Assembly: GCA_029449235.1 (NCBI GenBank)
Contig: JANATG010000019.1
Coordinates: 558,001 to 622,000 of the forward strand
Length of the DNA stretch: 64,000 bases
Direction: 5' to 3'
Origin: Linnemannia schmuckeri
Taxonomy: Eukaryota > Mortierellomycota > Mortierellomycetes > Mortierellales > Mortierellaceae
Under the pieces are notes generated by a model. That model searched no databases. It worked only from the letters and a program-made list of their open reading frames with translations, and had not been told where the DNA came from. The position numbers and the translations under genes are program-made. This document shows positions 12,186-22,731 of this stretch, in pieces (within the stretch, counting starts at the first letter, position 1; each line of letters begins with the position of its first letter).

Positions 12186-12536
12186 TTTTAATGAGCTGTG
12201 GCTCTTTCCTTATTGTCCACTTCTCTTACGATTCTTTCTTCTAGTGGCGCATTATGTCCACGTTTCTTCCCGCGAAAGCATTCAGTATTAGTCGTTATAT
12301 AGCTAAAGAGATCATGCGAGCGTATGATAAACACTTCTCTGTCCCTGCCTCTCCTTCTCCTTCTCATCTTGTTTTGAAATTGGCTACGACTGGCCAATGA
12401 GATGCCTTGATTTTTTGACTTTCTTTATGTCTCTGTATTTCCCCACGCTACTTTTGTGAACCTCCTCACTTTTCCTTTCTTGTTTCTCCTCTCACGCACC
12501 CTCTCCCCTCTCACGCCAAACATATACAGATCAACC

Positions 12537-14428
12537 ATGCTCCGCACATTCCTCGCACGCAGCTGCCAACCCCAGCGCATCCTCACCAGAACCGTCGCTC
12601 CCTCGGCCCCTTCCGGCATCCGCTTCATTGCCACCACCAGCCAGCCCGCTGCCCATCCCGAAGGCAAGGAATGCTACCTCGAGCGACTCACAGGTGACGA
12701 TCAAGGTACGAACAGCACTCACCACACACTTTTCACACATCCCAAATCTCCGCTATTTTTATTTTTCCCACGGTGAGAAAGGCTGAACCTGGAACTGGCT
12801 GATCAGACAACACCCACTACGATCCCAACGACATCGACTTTTATTTTCTGGGAACAAGGGCTGGTAATCATGACAACAACGATCCACTCATCTTTCCTTT
12901 GAAATGGATGATCTAACATTCTTGTTTGTCCGCTTGTTGTTTGAATGACACTTAATGAACCTCCATAGGCATCGCTGTCTTGAACTTCAATAGGCCCAAG
13001 GCTTTCAACGCTCTCTCTCGCAAATTTGTTGGCGAGTTCCGCGATGCCCTTCAGGAGCTTCGTTACGACAAGTATGTGCCCCTCTTTGACTTCGCCAATA
13101 TCAAGAGAGACAAAAACACGGACAACGGAAAGGAAACATCAATTAGACTCGGGACAAAAACTCGCGTTTACTTTAACGTGCAGCATGATCAATGCTCACT
13201 TGCCAGACACATGCAACTGTTGACAAACAAGCACGCTGACTGTTTTTCTTTCTCTATTTTGAAATGGTTTCGCTTAGCGATGCTCGCGTTGTCATCATCA
13301 GGAGTTTGGTCGAGGGCGCTTTCTGCGCTGGTGCTGATTTGAGAGTATGGAACGCCCTCTGGAGATTTTGTCATGGGAGAAAGTAGCCGCACAGGTGGAC
13401 TCAAAACAATACTAACTCTGTTTAATTTTAAACGTATTTAGGAACGTGCCACCATGAACATGACAGAGGTTAGACAGTTCTTGACTAGCTTGAGAGATAG
13501 CTTCCGCGAGCTCGAGACCTTGCCCATCCCCACTATTGCCGTCATTGATGGAGCTGCTCTCGGCGGTGGTTTGGAGATGGCCTTGTGCTGCGATATGCGC
13601 ATCGGAGGTGGGAACAAGAAGGTCAAGATTGGACTTGTCGAGACCAAGCTCGCCATTATCCCTGGGTACGTCCCTTATCTGATCATTGCTACTGGATTCC
13701 TTTTTGTTGTCAGGTTGCGTTACAGTGTGTTAATAAGGCTTCCATTTTGTCGTAATTGTTATAGTGCTGGTGGTACTCAGCGTTTGCCCCGTTTGATCGG
13801 AATTCCCAAAGCCAAGGAGCTCATCTACTCTTCCAAGATCTTGGACTCTGCTGCCGCTAAGGATATTGGTATGTTGCTGATTAGATGTCAACTGGACTCT
13901 GTTGAAGAAAGTGGAGGATTGCTTCGCTCAAGGCGAGCTGTTAACTAACTCAGTCTCTCTCTACAAACAGGCATTTTGAACCATGCTGTCACTGAGGAGT
14001 CAGGATACAACAAGGCCTTGGAGGTCGCTCGCGAGATTTTGCCTATGGGACCTCTTGCTATCCGCATGGCCAAGTCTGCTATCGACAAGGGCACCCAGTT
14101 CGAGATGTAAGTTCTTTACCATGAGGGTGTGCTTGGGCTAAAAGACTTGGAGATCGGAACTTAAAAATTGAAAACGGGTATCTATTAACTGCTTTTTTTC
14201 GTGGCCATAGTGATTCTGGATTGGAGTACGAGCAGGCCTGTTATGCCCAGATCATGCCTTCTGAGGATCGCTTGGAAGGTAAGACGACAACTTTCTTTGA
14301 CATGTGGAATGCCTGCAGAAAATGGTAGGGTTATTACAGAATGTTAACGGCTACTGCACTTTTTCGTTCGTTCAACAGGTCTTGCTTCCTTCCGCGAGAA
14401 GAGAAAGCCCGTCTACAAGGGCAAGTAA
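12537..14428 (+). CDS. AUH-like: Mitochondrial methylglutaconyl-CoA hydratase-like enoyl-CoA hydratase
   Basis: Eight exons join in phase to 306 residues: 12537-12705, 12969-13071, 13278-13344, 13442-13665, 13765-13868, 13971-14106, 14211-14278 and 14379-14428. The first 45 residues are Arg/Ser/Ala-rich and look like a mitochondrial presequence. The crotonase fold follows: GIAVLNFNRPKAFNAL, an oxyanion-hole motif GAFCAGADLRERA, ALGGGLEMALCCDMR and VETKLAIIPGAGGTQRLPR. These carry the Glu residues expected in the active site. The order and spacing match AUH, which hydrates 3-methylglutaconyl-CoA to HMG-CoA in leucine breakdown. A general short-chain enoyl-CoA hydratase is the alternative. The length is normal for the family and no key residue is missing. 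All introns are short (about 95-265 bp) with GT-AG ends. Confidence 0.88.
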
Positions 14429-14531
14429 AGTAGTCGCGATACATAAACCAACCAGGATACAATCCATTATCAAAAACACATACCAATAGTCTTAACATTT
14501 CCCACGATCACATGACCACAACAATACTCGC

Positions 14532-14532
<1 letters not shown>

Positions 14533-14562
<30 letters not shown>
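14533..14562 (+). repeat. Homopolymer A30 in the 3' flank of the hydratase gene
   Basis: Thirty consecutive A residues start about 105 bp after the stop codon, on the sense strand of the hydratase gene. The convergent minus-strand gene ends at 14717. A similar run of the same length follows the channel gene at 41088-41117. Confidence 0.85.
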
Positions 14563-14566
<4 letters not shown>

Positions 14567-14716
14567 ACGCTTGTGATTTATGTTTAGAGGGACAAAAGGA
14601 CATGAACTCTAGTTCGCGCCACTTTTAAAACAGAGAGGACACTCTACGAGATAGCAATTGTAAAAACAACAACAACAAAGAAGCACACTACCCCTGCGGA
14701 CGCCCCTACAATCGCT

Positions 14717-15823
14717 CTACATCTGAGCGCCAGAAGCCTCATTACGGGCCAAGTTTTCAAAGAGGCTCTTGGCGTTCTTGACGCTCTGGACACTCTCTTG
14801 GCTGACACCCAACCAGCTGTTTTCGTCGCTGTTCCTGCTGTAACCCGAAGACGACACAGACGAGTTCGAGGCACTGTTGGCCATCCCTCCAAACATCTTA
14901 GTGCTCCCACGAGTCTCGTTTTCGGTCAACTCGTGGCTCATCTTCCGACGAGGGGTCGGGCGGAGTGGACGGGAGGCGGTCGAGAGAGAGTAAGCGTTGC
15001 AGACACCGCGAGGCTCGGCATTGTTGTGGCCTTTAACGACGTGTGCGATGGCCTCATGAGACTTCTCGTCGACATCCTTAAACTTTCGGACCATGTCGCG
15101 AACATTGCACTTCTTAAATCCGCCTGTGCGTATAGTGGCTGCACCGCCAAACATCCGGATCCGGTTCGAGATGGAGTCTGTCACAGGGATCTCAACGGCG
15201 ACGCCCTTGAGTGCTGCTGCGGCGTTCTCGGCGGCTTGCTTCTTCTTGAGGGCCAGACTGGCGGCGGAGAGGCCACGGGCTTGTGTGGCGGAGGGGACAC
15301 TGGAGAGGACGGCGCGTTGTGGAACTCCAGTGGCCATCTTTTCGGTGGTGGCGGCCGTCAAGGTCGACGAAAAGGGTCTGGCAGCAGGTGTGGGTGGGGT
15401 CTCAACGACCTCGGGCTTTGTCTCTTCCTTCTCTCCCAAGTGTCCGCTGTGCTCCTCCTCCTCCTCTTCCCCCTGAGTAGTCTCCTCGTGGTCCTCAGTC
15501 TCATCGTCAAAAGAAGTGGCAGCAGAAATCTTTTCTGGCAGAGCCTTAACCTCGTAACCAACAGTTTCAACATCAACCTCGTCTTTCTGATCCTGCTCAT
15601 GCTGTTTGTCGTCGTTGGCATGGCCCTCCTGTGCGAGAGTCTCAACATTGACCTCCTCCGCAACTTCTGCAACCTCAGTCGAGGTATGCTCGACCAACTC
15701 GGCCGTCGACAAAGTCTCAACGTGTTTCAAAAGAGTACCTTCCAGGAATTGACTCCCAAACCCCAAGCTTCCGTTAGTGCAGGGGCTTAAGGGGAGAACA
15801 TCCAAAGACCCAATGTTAACCAT
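14717..15823 (-). CDS. Acidic, probably disordered protein of unknown function
   Basis: A single-exon frame of 368 residues starts at ATG 15823. The N-terminal half is strongly acidic (Glu/Asp/Val/Thr-rich, with EEEEEE near residue 125). The middle is Ala/Pro-rich. The C-terminal half is basic and Ser-rich, with recurring short motifs of the type Ser-x-x-x-Arg/Lys-x-Met/Leu-Phe: SISNRIRMFGG, GSTKMFGG and SVKNAKSLFENLARN. There is no signal peptide, membrane segment or recognised domain. A TATAAAA about 200 bp upstream supports transcription in this direction. The long opposite-strand frame over the same region has poor composition and is rejected. The repeated helical Met/Leu-Phe motifs could be binding sites for one partner, possibly a cytoskeletal protein, but this is inference only. 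Confidence 0.65.
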   Translation of the reverse strand: MVNIGSLDVLPLSPCTNGSLGFGSQFLEGTLLKHVETLSTAELVEHTSTEVAEVAEEVNVETLAQEGHANDDKQHEQDQKDEVDVETVGYEVKALPEKISAATSFDDETEDHEETTQGEEEEEEHSGHLGEKEETKPEVVETPPTPAARPFSSTLTAATTEKMATGVPQRAVLSSVPSATQARGLSAASLALKKKQAAENAAAALKGVAVEIPVTDSISNRIRMFGGAATIRTGGFKKCNVRDMVRKFKDVDEKSHEAIAHVVKGHNNAEPRGVCNAYSLSTASRPLRPTPRRKMSHELTENETRGSTKMFGGMANSASNSSVSSSGYSRNSDENSWLGVSQESVQSVKNAKSLFENLARNEASGAQM

Positions 15824-16028
15824 TGTTATTACAGCGGTTGTAGGGAGTGTGTCAGCGTCGCGTTGTGTTTAGTCGGAATTTAGAGAGAAAAGAGGGAAAA
15901 AAGACGCGAGAGCTGCGTGTAACTGTACGTGCGTGAGTGGGTGTATATGCGCAGAAATTGTAACAAAAAGCAAGAGGAAGGAGGGGGGAAGAACAGGTGG
16001 TTACAGCGACTTGTTCTCGTTCCTCACG

Positions 16029-16035
16029 TTTTATA
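16029..16035 (-). promoter_or_regulatory. TATA box upstream of the acidic-protein gene
   Basis: TATAAAA on the minus strand, about 206 bp before ATG 15823. The 5' UTR between them is rich in purines on the plus strand. Confidence 0.45.
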
Positions 16036-16607
16036 GCAGAATGTAGAAGCTCGGTCATATATTATTCCCATTCTCTCTAACATGCATGAAACCCGCTCTG
16101 CTGGGCGAATTTACAACGGATACCTCTTTTCTCTATCCCTCTCCCTCTTCCTCTTAATAATTGAGATGCTCGAGCCCAGGATCGACTAGAACACCGGAGT
16201 ACGATCATCCAAAACTACAAGAGAGAGAGAGCTCTAAACCAATCCGTTGATGGTTCCTCAGTCTAGTAATGAATGACACCTCTTGCCTTTCTCTTTCCTT
16301 TGTATCTTCCCTTGTTATTTCCTGTACACCTTTCGTTATTTTATCATGGGAGATCAGACAGACAAAAATATTAATAGAGAGTTGGCGAAAAAGTTGTCCG
16401 ACAACGAACAGGAAAGTTGTGTAGTAGATGTAGCTGGATAGAAGTAACTCACAAACGCAACCATAACAAAGAATAGGCACATACGGAAGGAATAATCCCA
16501 ATATCGAGGAAGAAAAAATTTCAGCATTAATTGTACTCTTCACCTCCCTTAATCCTTCTAGAAAAAAAAAAAGTACGTTAATTTGGTGTATGTTGGCCTA
16601 TGTAAAG

Positions 16608-19600
16608 TTACCTAACTAACGCGACCTCACCGGCCTGCTCCGCCAATCTATAGAATAACGACTCTTTCCTCTTCAGCAACTCGCTCGGGGATTCATACTC
16701 CTCAACCCGTCCCTTCTCCAGCACAAGGATCTTGTCAGAGTCCATCACAGTCTTGATGCGATGCGCAATCGTCAAGATCGTTCTGTCCTTGAACTCCTCT
16801 CGAATCGTCCTCTGGATCAGCTCATCCGTCTCAACATCCACAGCCGCAGTGGCTTCGTCCAACACCAAGATCTTGGTCTTGCGTAGCAATGCTCGCGCCA
16901 GACAGATCAGCGACCGCTGACCGACAGAGAAGTTGTCACCGTTCTGCGTCACCTCGTATGACAACCCACCAGGCATCGAAGAGATGTAGTCCTTCAAGTG
17001 AGCTCGCTCAAGGGCCTCCCACAGCTCCGAGTCGGGGGTCTGATCAAAGGGGTCCAGGTTCTCGCGGACAGTACCAACGAACAGCGTGGGGTCCTGAGGA
17101 ATAATGGCAAGGTGTTGACGGAGGGTCTCCAGCCCAACAGTGGAGATGTCAATACCATCGATCCAGATTGATCCGCCATCTTCCTCAACCTCGACCTTCT
17201 CCAGATCAGCCAACTGCGCTTTCTTGGCAGTATCGTCATCCATGTCGGCTCCGTTGTGGCTAGCCTTGGCCCAGTGGCTGTTAGCAGCCTCAATGATACG
17301 GAACAGAGCCAGGGTCAACGAAGACTTGCCAGCACCAGTACGCCCAACAATGCCGACCTTCTCGCCGGGCTGAACCTCGAACGACACCTTCTTGAGAACC
17401 AGATCCATCCCTTGGCGGTAGCGGGTCGAGTAAGACTTGAACGACAAACGACCCTGAGCAGGCCAGTTCTCCGGAAGGGGGACATCTGTAAAGTTAGGTG
17501 CCTCCTGGTTCTTTTTGGCATATTCATCGATCCTCTCAACAGCGACCAATTGGAACTGTGACTCGCACATACCACGGACCAACCACCAAATATCCTGAGT
17601 GATCGTCAACGCATACGTCAGCGATAAACCAACCATGCTCGGACTGAGTGTGTTCCTGGCCAAGACTGCAAACACCGACGCACCAAGAACAATGACTGAT
17701 CCCAGACATTCCAGCCGAACATACAACCAGCGGTTCCCCATCGCCCAGACGAAGTGGGCGTTCGAGGAATCGTCCGATCTGGAAGCATTCTCGTCGATGA
17801 ACCGCTGACTGCAACCAACGACTCGAATAATGGACACACCAGACAGGGTCTCCGAGAAATGCTGGTACATGGGCGACCTTGCAACAGACTCGATGCGCTT
17901 GAATGCACGGGAGGCCGCAATATAGTATGACATGACAAAGACATACGTCACAAAGACAGGCGGCACAATCGCCAAGAACACCGGCGTAGTCGTCGCAATA
18001 ACCACCAGACTGCCAATGACCATAGCTCCAAACAAGAACATGTCATAGAACGTCCAGCAGATCATCTCATCAATACTGGAAACGTCCGACGAGAACCGGT
18101 TAAGGATACGGCCGACGGGAGTGGTGTCGAAAAAGTTCATGGGCATGCGGAGCACACTGGCGAGGAGCTTGGAGTGAAGACGGTCAGCGGCTTGGACACA
18201 GGCCATGACGATGATTTTGTAAGAGGCGCAAAAGATGAGGCCCATGAACATGACGACCAGGACGGTGTAGATTCCCATGTAGTATCCGATGCCATGAGTT
18301 GAGGTGGCGGCCACTTTGATCCAGTTTTGGAGCCAGATATTGGTCCCAATCTGACAACCCTGGATTACAGCGAATAGTGCCATTGCCTGAAGCATGTTCC
18401 CGTATCCACTAAATAAAAAAATGGAAAATAATTGACATGTTAGAAAGTCCATCTAGAAAAGCTCCTTTCTTGCTATTAATTCGCACCATGTGAGTGTAGC
18501 ACGCACACAAAACAGTAACACTTACGCTGCTTTGGCAAAGATCTTGTAAATGGGCCACTGGATACTTCCGACTTCCATGGCCTCCTCATTCGTTAGGTCG
18601 GCGTTGTTGTCGACCTTATCATCAAACTTCTCAGTTTTGTCTTCATGCACTGCAGACGACACGTTGACCTCGGTCCCACTCACAGTAATCGCCTCACAAT
18701 CGGCATCATCCTTCTCTTTGCGGGCGACAGAATAATCCTGAATGAGCTGGTAGAAGGCGTCCTTGGCGTCAAGTAGCTCCTGGTACCGCCCAGTCTCGCT
18801 GATCTCGCCATCCTTGATAACAACAATCTGGTCAACTTCGCTCAAGTGATGGATGCCGTGGGTAACCAAAAGACGTGTCTTGTCCTTGAGCAATCCGCTA
18901 GGTCCGATCAGGTTTTGCCAAAGGTGCTGGTCAACGTGGGCATCGACAGCACTCAGAGGGTCATCCAGAAGGTAGATGTCAGCATCTTGGTAGGCGGCAC
19001 GGGCAAGCGAAACACGCTGCTTCTGGCCTCCCGACAAGTTGATTCCACGCTCGCCAATCTCAGTCTGATCACCAGCTGGAAGCATCTCGATATCGGGCCT
19101 CAGTCCCGAAGCATAAATGATCCGCTCGTACTTGTTCTTGTCAAAGGGGGCTCCAAACGTGACATTGTCCTGCAGAGTGGCGTTGATGATCCAGGCTTGT
19201 TGAGGGACATAGGCAACCCGACCGGACATCCTGATGGTGCCGTGCCACTTGTACATGTCTCCGATCATGGCGCCGAAGAGTGACGTCTTGCCCTGACCCA
19301 CACGGCCCACGATAGCTGTGAGGTTTCCGCGGTCGACAGAGAGGGTAATGTTCCTGAGTGTTGCCTCTGCGGATGACATTCCTGAGCACTTGGAGGCACC
19401 ATCACCACCGCTGCTGACAGTGTCGGCTTGCTGCTTCTGTGACTCCTTGTCCCAACCAAACGTGGCATCTATGATCTCGATAGGAGCCACAGTATGATCC
19501 TGGGGTAACTCATCCGACTTCTCGATCTGATCTTCTGACAACTCTTCCGCCAACAAGTAATCCTGAATACGGCGAGTCGACACATAGAATCTAATAGACT

Positions 19601-21759
19601 CGCCCATAATAGCCCCGATAAGCCCGATAGGTCGGTTGATAAGTCCAAACAGAGTGATAGAAACAAAAATGTTCTTAGAGTTAATCTCTCCTGGTGTGAA
19701 ACCTGGTCCGCCGACGGTTGCGTAGAGACTGAACGAGACGAGGATCATGAGAAATGTCATAGAGCTAAACAGAATGTTCATGTAGGAGTAGATGACTCCG
19801 ATACTGTGAAGAATCGCCAACTCGACTTTGCGATATACTGTGATCTTGTCGCTGAAGGACGACTCCCTATATTAGTTGAAGTTGTCAACAAATATAAGTA
19901 CATAGGAAACTTGATAATAGTATCAAAAATCATTATGCTCCTTTTCGTCACAAAATAAAATATATATTATTGCTTACCAGCCGTACAACTTGACGATCTT
20001 GACACCAGACAGCACCTCGTTAATCAGGCGAATGCGGTTATCCTAAAGGGCGAGTAGAATAGAAGGTAATTACTCATCCGACTTGAAGACAGTATGTACA
20101 AGCAACTATTTTCCATAAAACAAGCACGATAACATCAAACAATATACCATTGCCGTGAGCTTCGCTTCATTAGCTTTGGCCAGATATTTAGCAATCCACA
20201 TCTGCATAGGCATCACTAAAATAACCGCGCCTACGCCACCAAAACTGGACCACCCCAGCTGACGGTACAACAACCACGTCGCAATACAGATCTCCAAAGG
20301 AATCGAGAACCAGAACGGCATTTCTGGGAAGGATTGGTCCCATCGCTCGCAGTCCACTGACATGTGGTTGTTGATCTCGCCGGGCGTCTCTGTCTGTTTG
20401 GCGACTGGTGAAAGCTTCAGAGCCTTGCGGTAGATCATCGAAACGAGTGCTGTGCGTGCCTCGATACCCATCACTATAACTTGTTGGTGGAACTGGCCGT
20501 CGATAACCGAGCTGGCAATGGTCGAAAAGAACATCCCGAACGCCAAAATGATCCCTAGAGCCGCTGGTTGTGGGGTCTCCGTATCGTAGGAGGAAATAAA
20601 ATCCAGTAGTGTACCCATCAGCTGAGGAGCCACAAACGCCAGTCCAGAAGCCAAGATCCTGAGGGACACGGCATAAGTCCACTGTTGAAGTCCAAACGAC
20701 TTCAGGACCACTCCAAACAAGAACGGCTCCTTGCCTTTGGCCACACGCTTTGCAACATGCCTGTCCCACTTTTGTGAGATGCGGGTGTATGAGAACTGAG
20801 TCTTGACACGCGGAGGCATCATCCCTTGGACATCAGCTGCCTGCAATGGTCGTTTGTAGCCGTCGGTAATGAGACGTTGAAGGTAGTGGAACAGGAATCG
20901 AGAAAAGATGTTAGCCTTCTCGTACGAGCTGGCGGTGCTCTTTTGTTGAACCTGTGTCTTCCCGCGTGGCCATGCTTCGATCGCAAACCCAATGATAATG
21001 AGTCCCAGGTAGATGTAGTAGAGTGTCGTCGTTGCTGCCGATGATCCTGCTGATACTTCACTGAGGGTGCGCGTGGTGATGGATCCTGCAATGAGCGACA
21101 AGAGGTAGTAGCAGAAGATGGCGGTCGACGATCGGATCTCGTAGCGGTGTTCGAATCTGTTCAGGAACATGGCAGAGATCTACATAGTGATAAGATAGAC
21201 AGCGATCAATTGATCAATCGATCAACCAACGGTCATTGAGCCCTGGTTGGTTTTGGATCAAACAAAATCATATCCAAGGCGAAGACGACAGGATAAAACG
21301 TACCCACGCGACAGCCATCGACACACTTGAGAGTAAACTGGCAGGCGAGTAGTCGTCCCCGCTTCCTATAAGTCCAGCCTTGACCAGTAACACTACTGCC
21401 GTGGTGAGCATCACACCTTGTCCAGGCCAGAAGATCCAGGCTGTCCGGCCAAGTTCATGCGGTGTTCCATCCTTGTGCAAAGACCATGCACGGAACAAGA
21501 ATCCGACGATTGCCAAGAGGGCAGGGAGTGTCGAGAGGATAGTGTACTCAAAGCATGGCGTGAGGTCGATCCTGTTGGGCGATGTGGGTCCCTGCGTGTT
21601 TTTGTTTGAATGGAAGAAAGTAGAGTGAGGATGAGTAAAAGATTCTTGTTTGCATGTATGTGTGTCTGTGCACTATGAGAGTGACGTAGTCTTTCAAAAA
21701 TTGGTGGCACACCTTCCACATACCCATCCTTCCAGATCACGACAGAATCCAGAACTCAT
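16608..21759 (-). CDS. ABCC/MRP-type full ABC transporter, copy 1
   Basis: Six exons (21759-21724, 21591-21304, 21179-20148, 20042-19978, 19866-18526, 18408-16608) give 1520 residues with closed phase. The order is an N-terminal TMD0 (starting MSSGFCRDLEGWGPTSP, typical of MRP1/Ycf1), a cytosolic linker, TMD1, NBD1, TMD2 and NBD2. NBD1 has Walker A GRVGQGKTSL (about residue 661), LSGGQKQRVSLARA and Walker B YLLDDPLSAVD, with Asp at the usual catalytic Glu position, as is normal in ABCC proteins. NBD2 has GRTGAGKSSLTLALFR (about 1275), FSVGQRSLICLARALL and VLDEATAAVD. The family exports glutathione conjugates, metal-thiol complexes and other organic anions across the vacuolar or plasma membrane. 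The substrate cannot be told from sequence. NBD2 carries a 36-residue insert after the Walker A helix. It is the 3'-most member of a three-gene tandem array. Confidence 0.9.
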
Positions 21760-22731
21760 ATCCAGAGAAATTAAAGGAGTAGCAAAACGAGCAAAGAAAT
21801 AACAAAAGATTGAGAACGTGGGTATAAAAGACGGAGAAGGTGGTATAAACAACGAAAAAAAAAAAAAGGCGAAAAGTATTTTTTTCTTATATCTCTGTCT
21901 CTTTTTTTGTGAAAAGGTTGACAATTTTTGTGAACGCTCCTTAGCTTCTTCGAACATGAACACAAGGTTTGTGCGCTCTTAGCAAATAAGGAAAAAACGG
22001 ACTGTTGCTGCGGGCGCCTAAAACCTGAGTGGGCCGTTCCATCTCTCTCGTTCTCCCATTTTGCTGGGGGGAGAAAACCACCAATATCTGGCCGCTTCCT
22101 TGTTACCGATAAAGAAAGCATTTCATGTCAAAGCAGACTTTGTTCGTTACTCTTTTAGGTTTCCATTTTCTCTGCACTGAACTTTGTTTTGCTCGTACAT
22201 GCACGAGCGTCGCTCGATCCTTTATTTGATATTTTGTCCAATGGACCACTGGAGATTATTTCTATCTTGCTTGCATTCCCCCTTTTTGTCTAGTAAGGAA
22301 GAAAAGAAAACTATCGGTAAAAATTCGACTGCATGCTCAAGAAGAAGGGCCTTTCCATGGCCGTCTCCGTCATAATCATTTGTTCATAACCATCATTGCG
22401 TCAATGGGAAAATGCTGCAAGAAAAACAAGAGCAACCATGATGGCTACCTTTTCTAGTGTCCTTTCCTACAATCCCATTACTCATGTTCACGTACTCTTT
22501 TCTTTCTTTGCTCACCAGCACTGAGGTAAATTTTGTTTTTTGAGTATCAAATGCCGACAATTTTTTAATTAAGGAAAGGAATTTTAAGTCGCGTTCACTA
22601 TCGTACAATTAACAACGCTATGGGGGGATAAGGAAAGCAAAGAAATAAAAAATGATAGGGGAAAGAAGGCGGATATGGGCTCGTAGGGGCCTTAGCAAAA
22701 AGGGGGGAGGGGATGTCGAGGAAAAAGTCAC
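21760..22731. other. Spacer between ABC copies 1 and 2
   Basis: This 972-bp spacer holds the promoter side of copy 1 and the 3' flank of copy 2, both on the minus strand. It is AT-rich with T- and GA-rich tracts. No other gene or RNA is visible. Confidence 0.6.

Noticed and set aside
14798..15790. 330-codon plus-strand frame opposite the acidic protein
   Set aside because: Composition is Arg/Gly/Leu/Val-rich without motifs, and the minus-strand frame has a TATA box, a coherent acidic-to-basic layout and recurring motifs.
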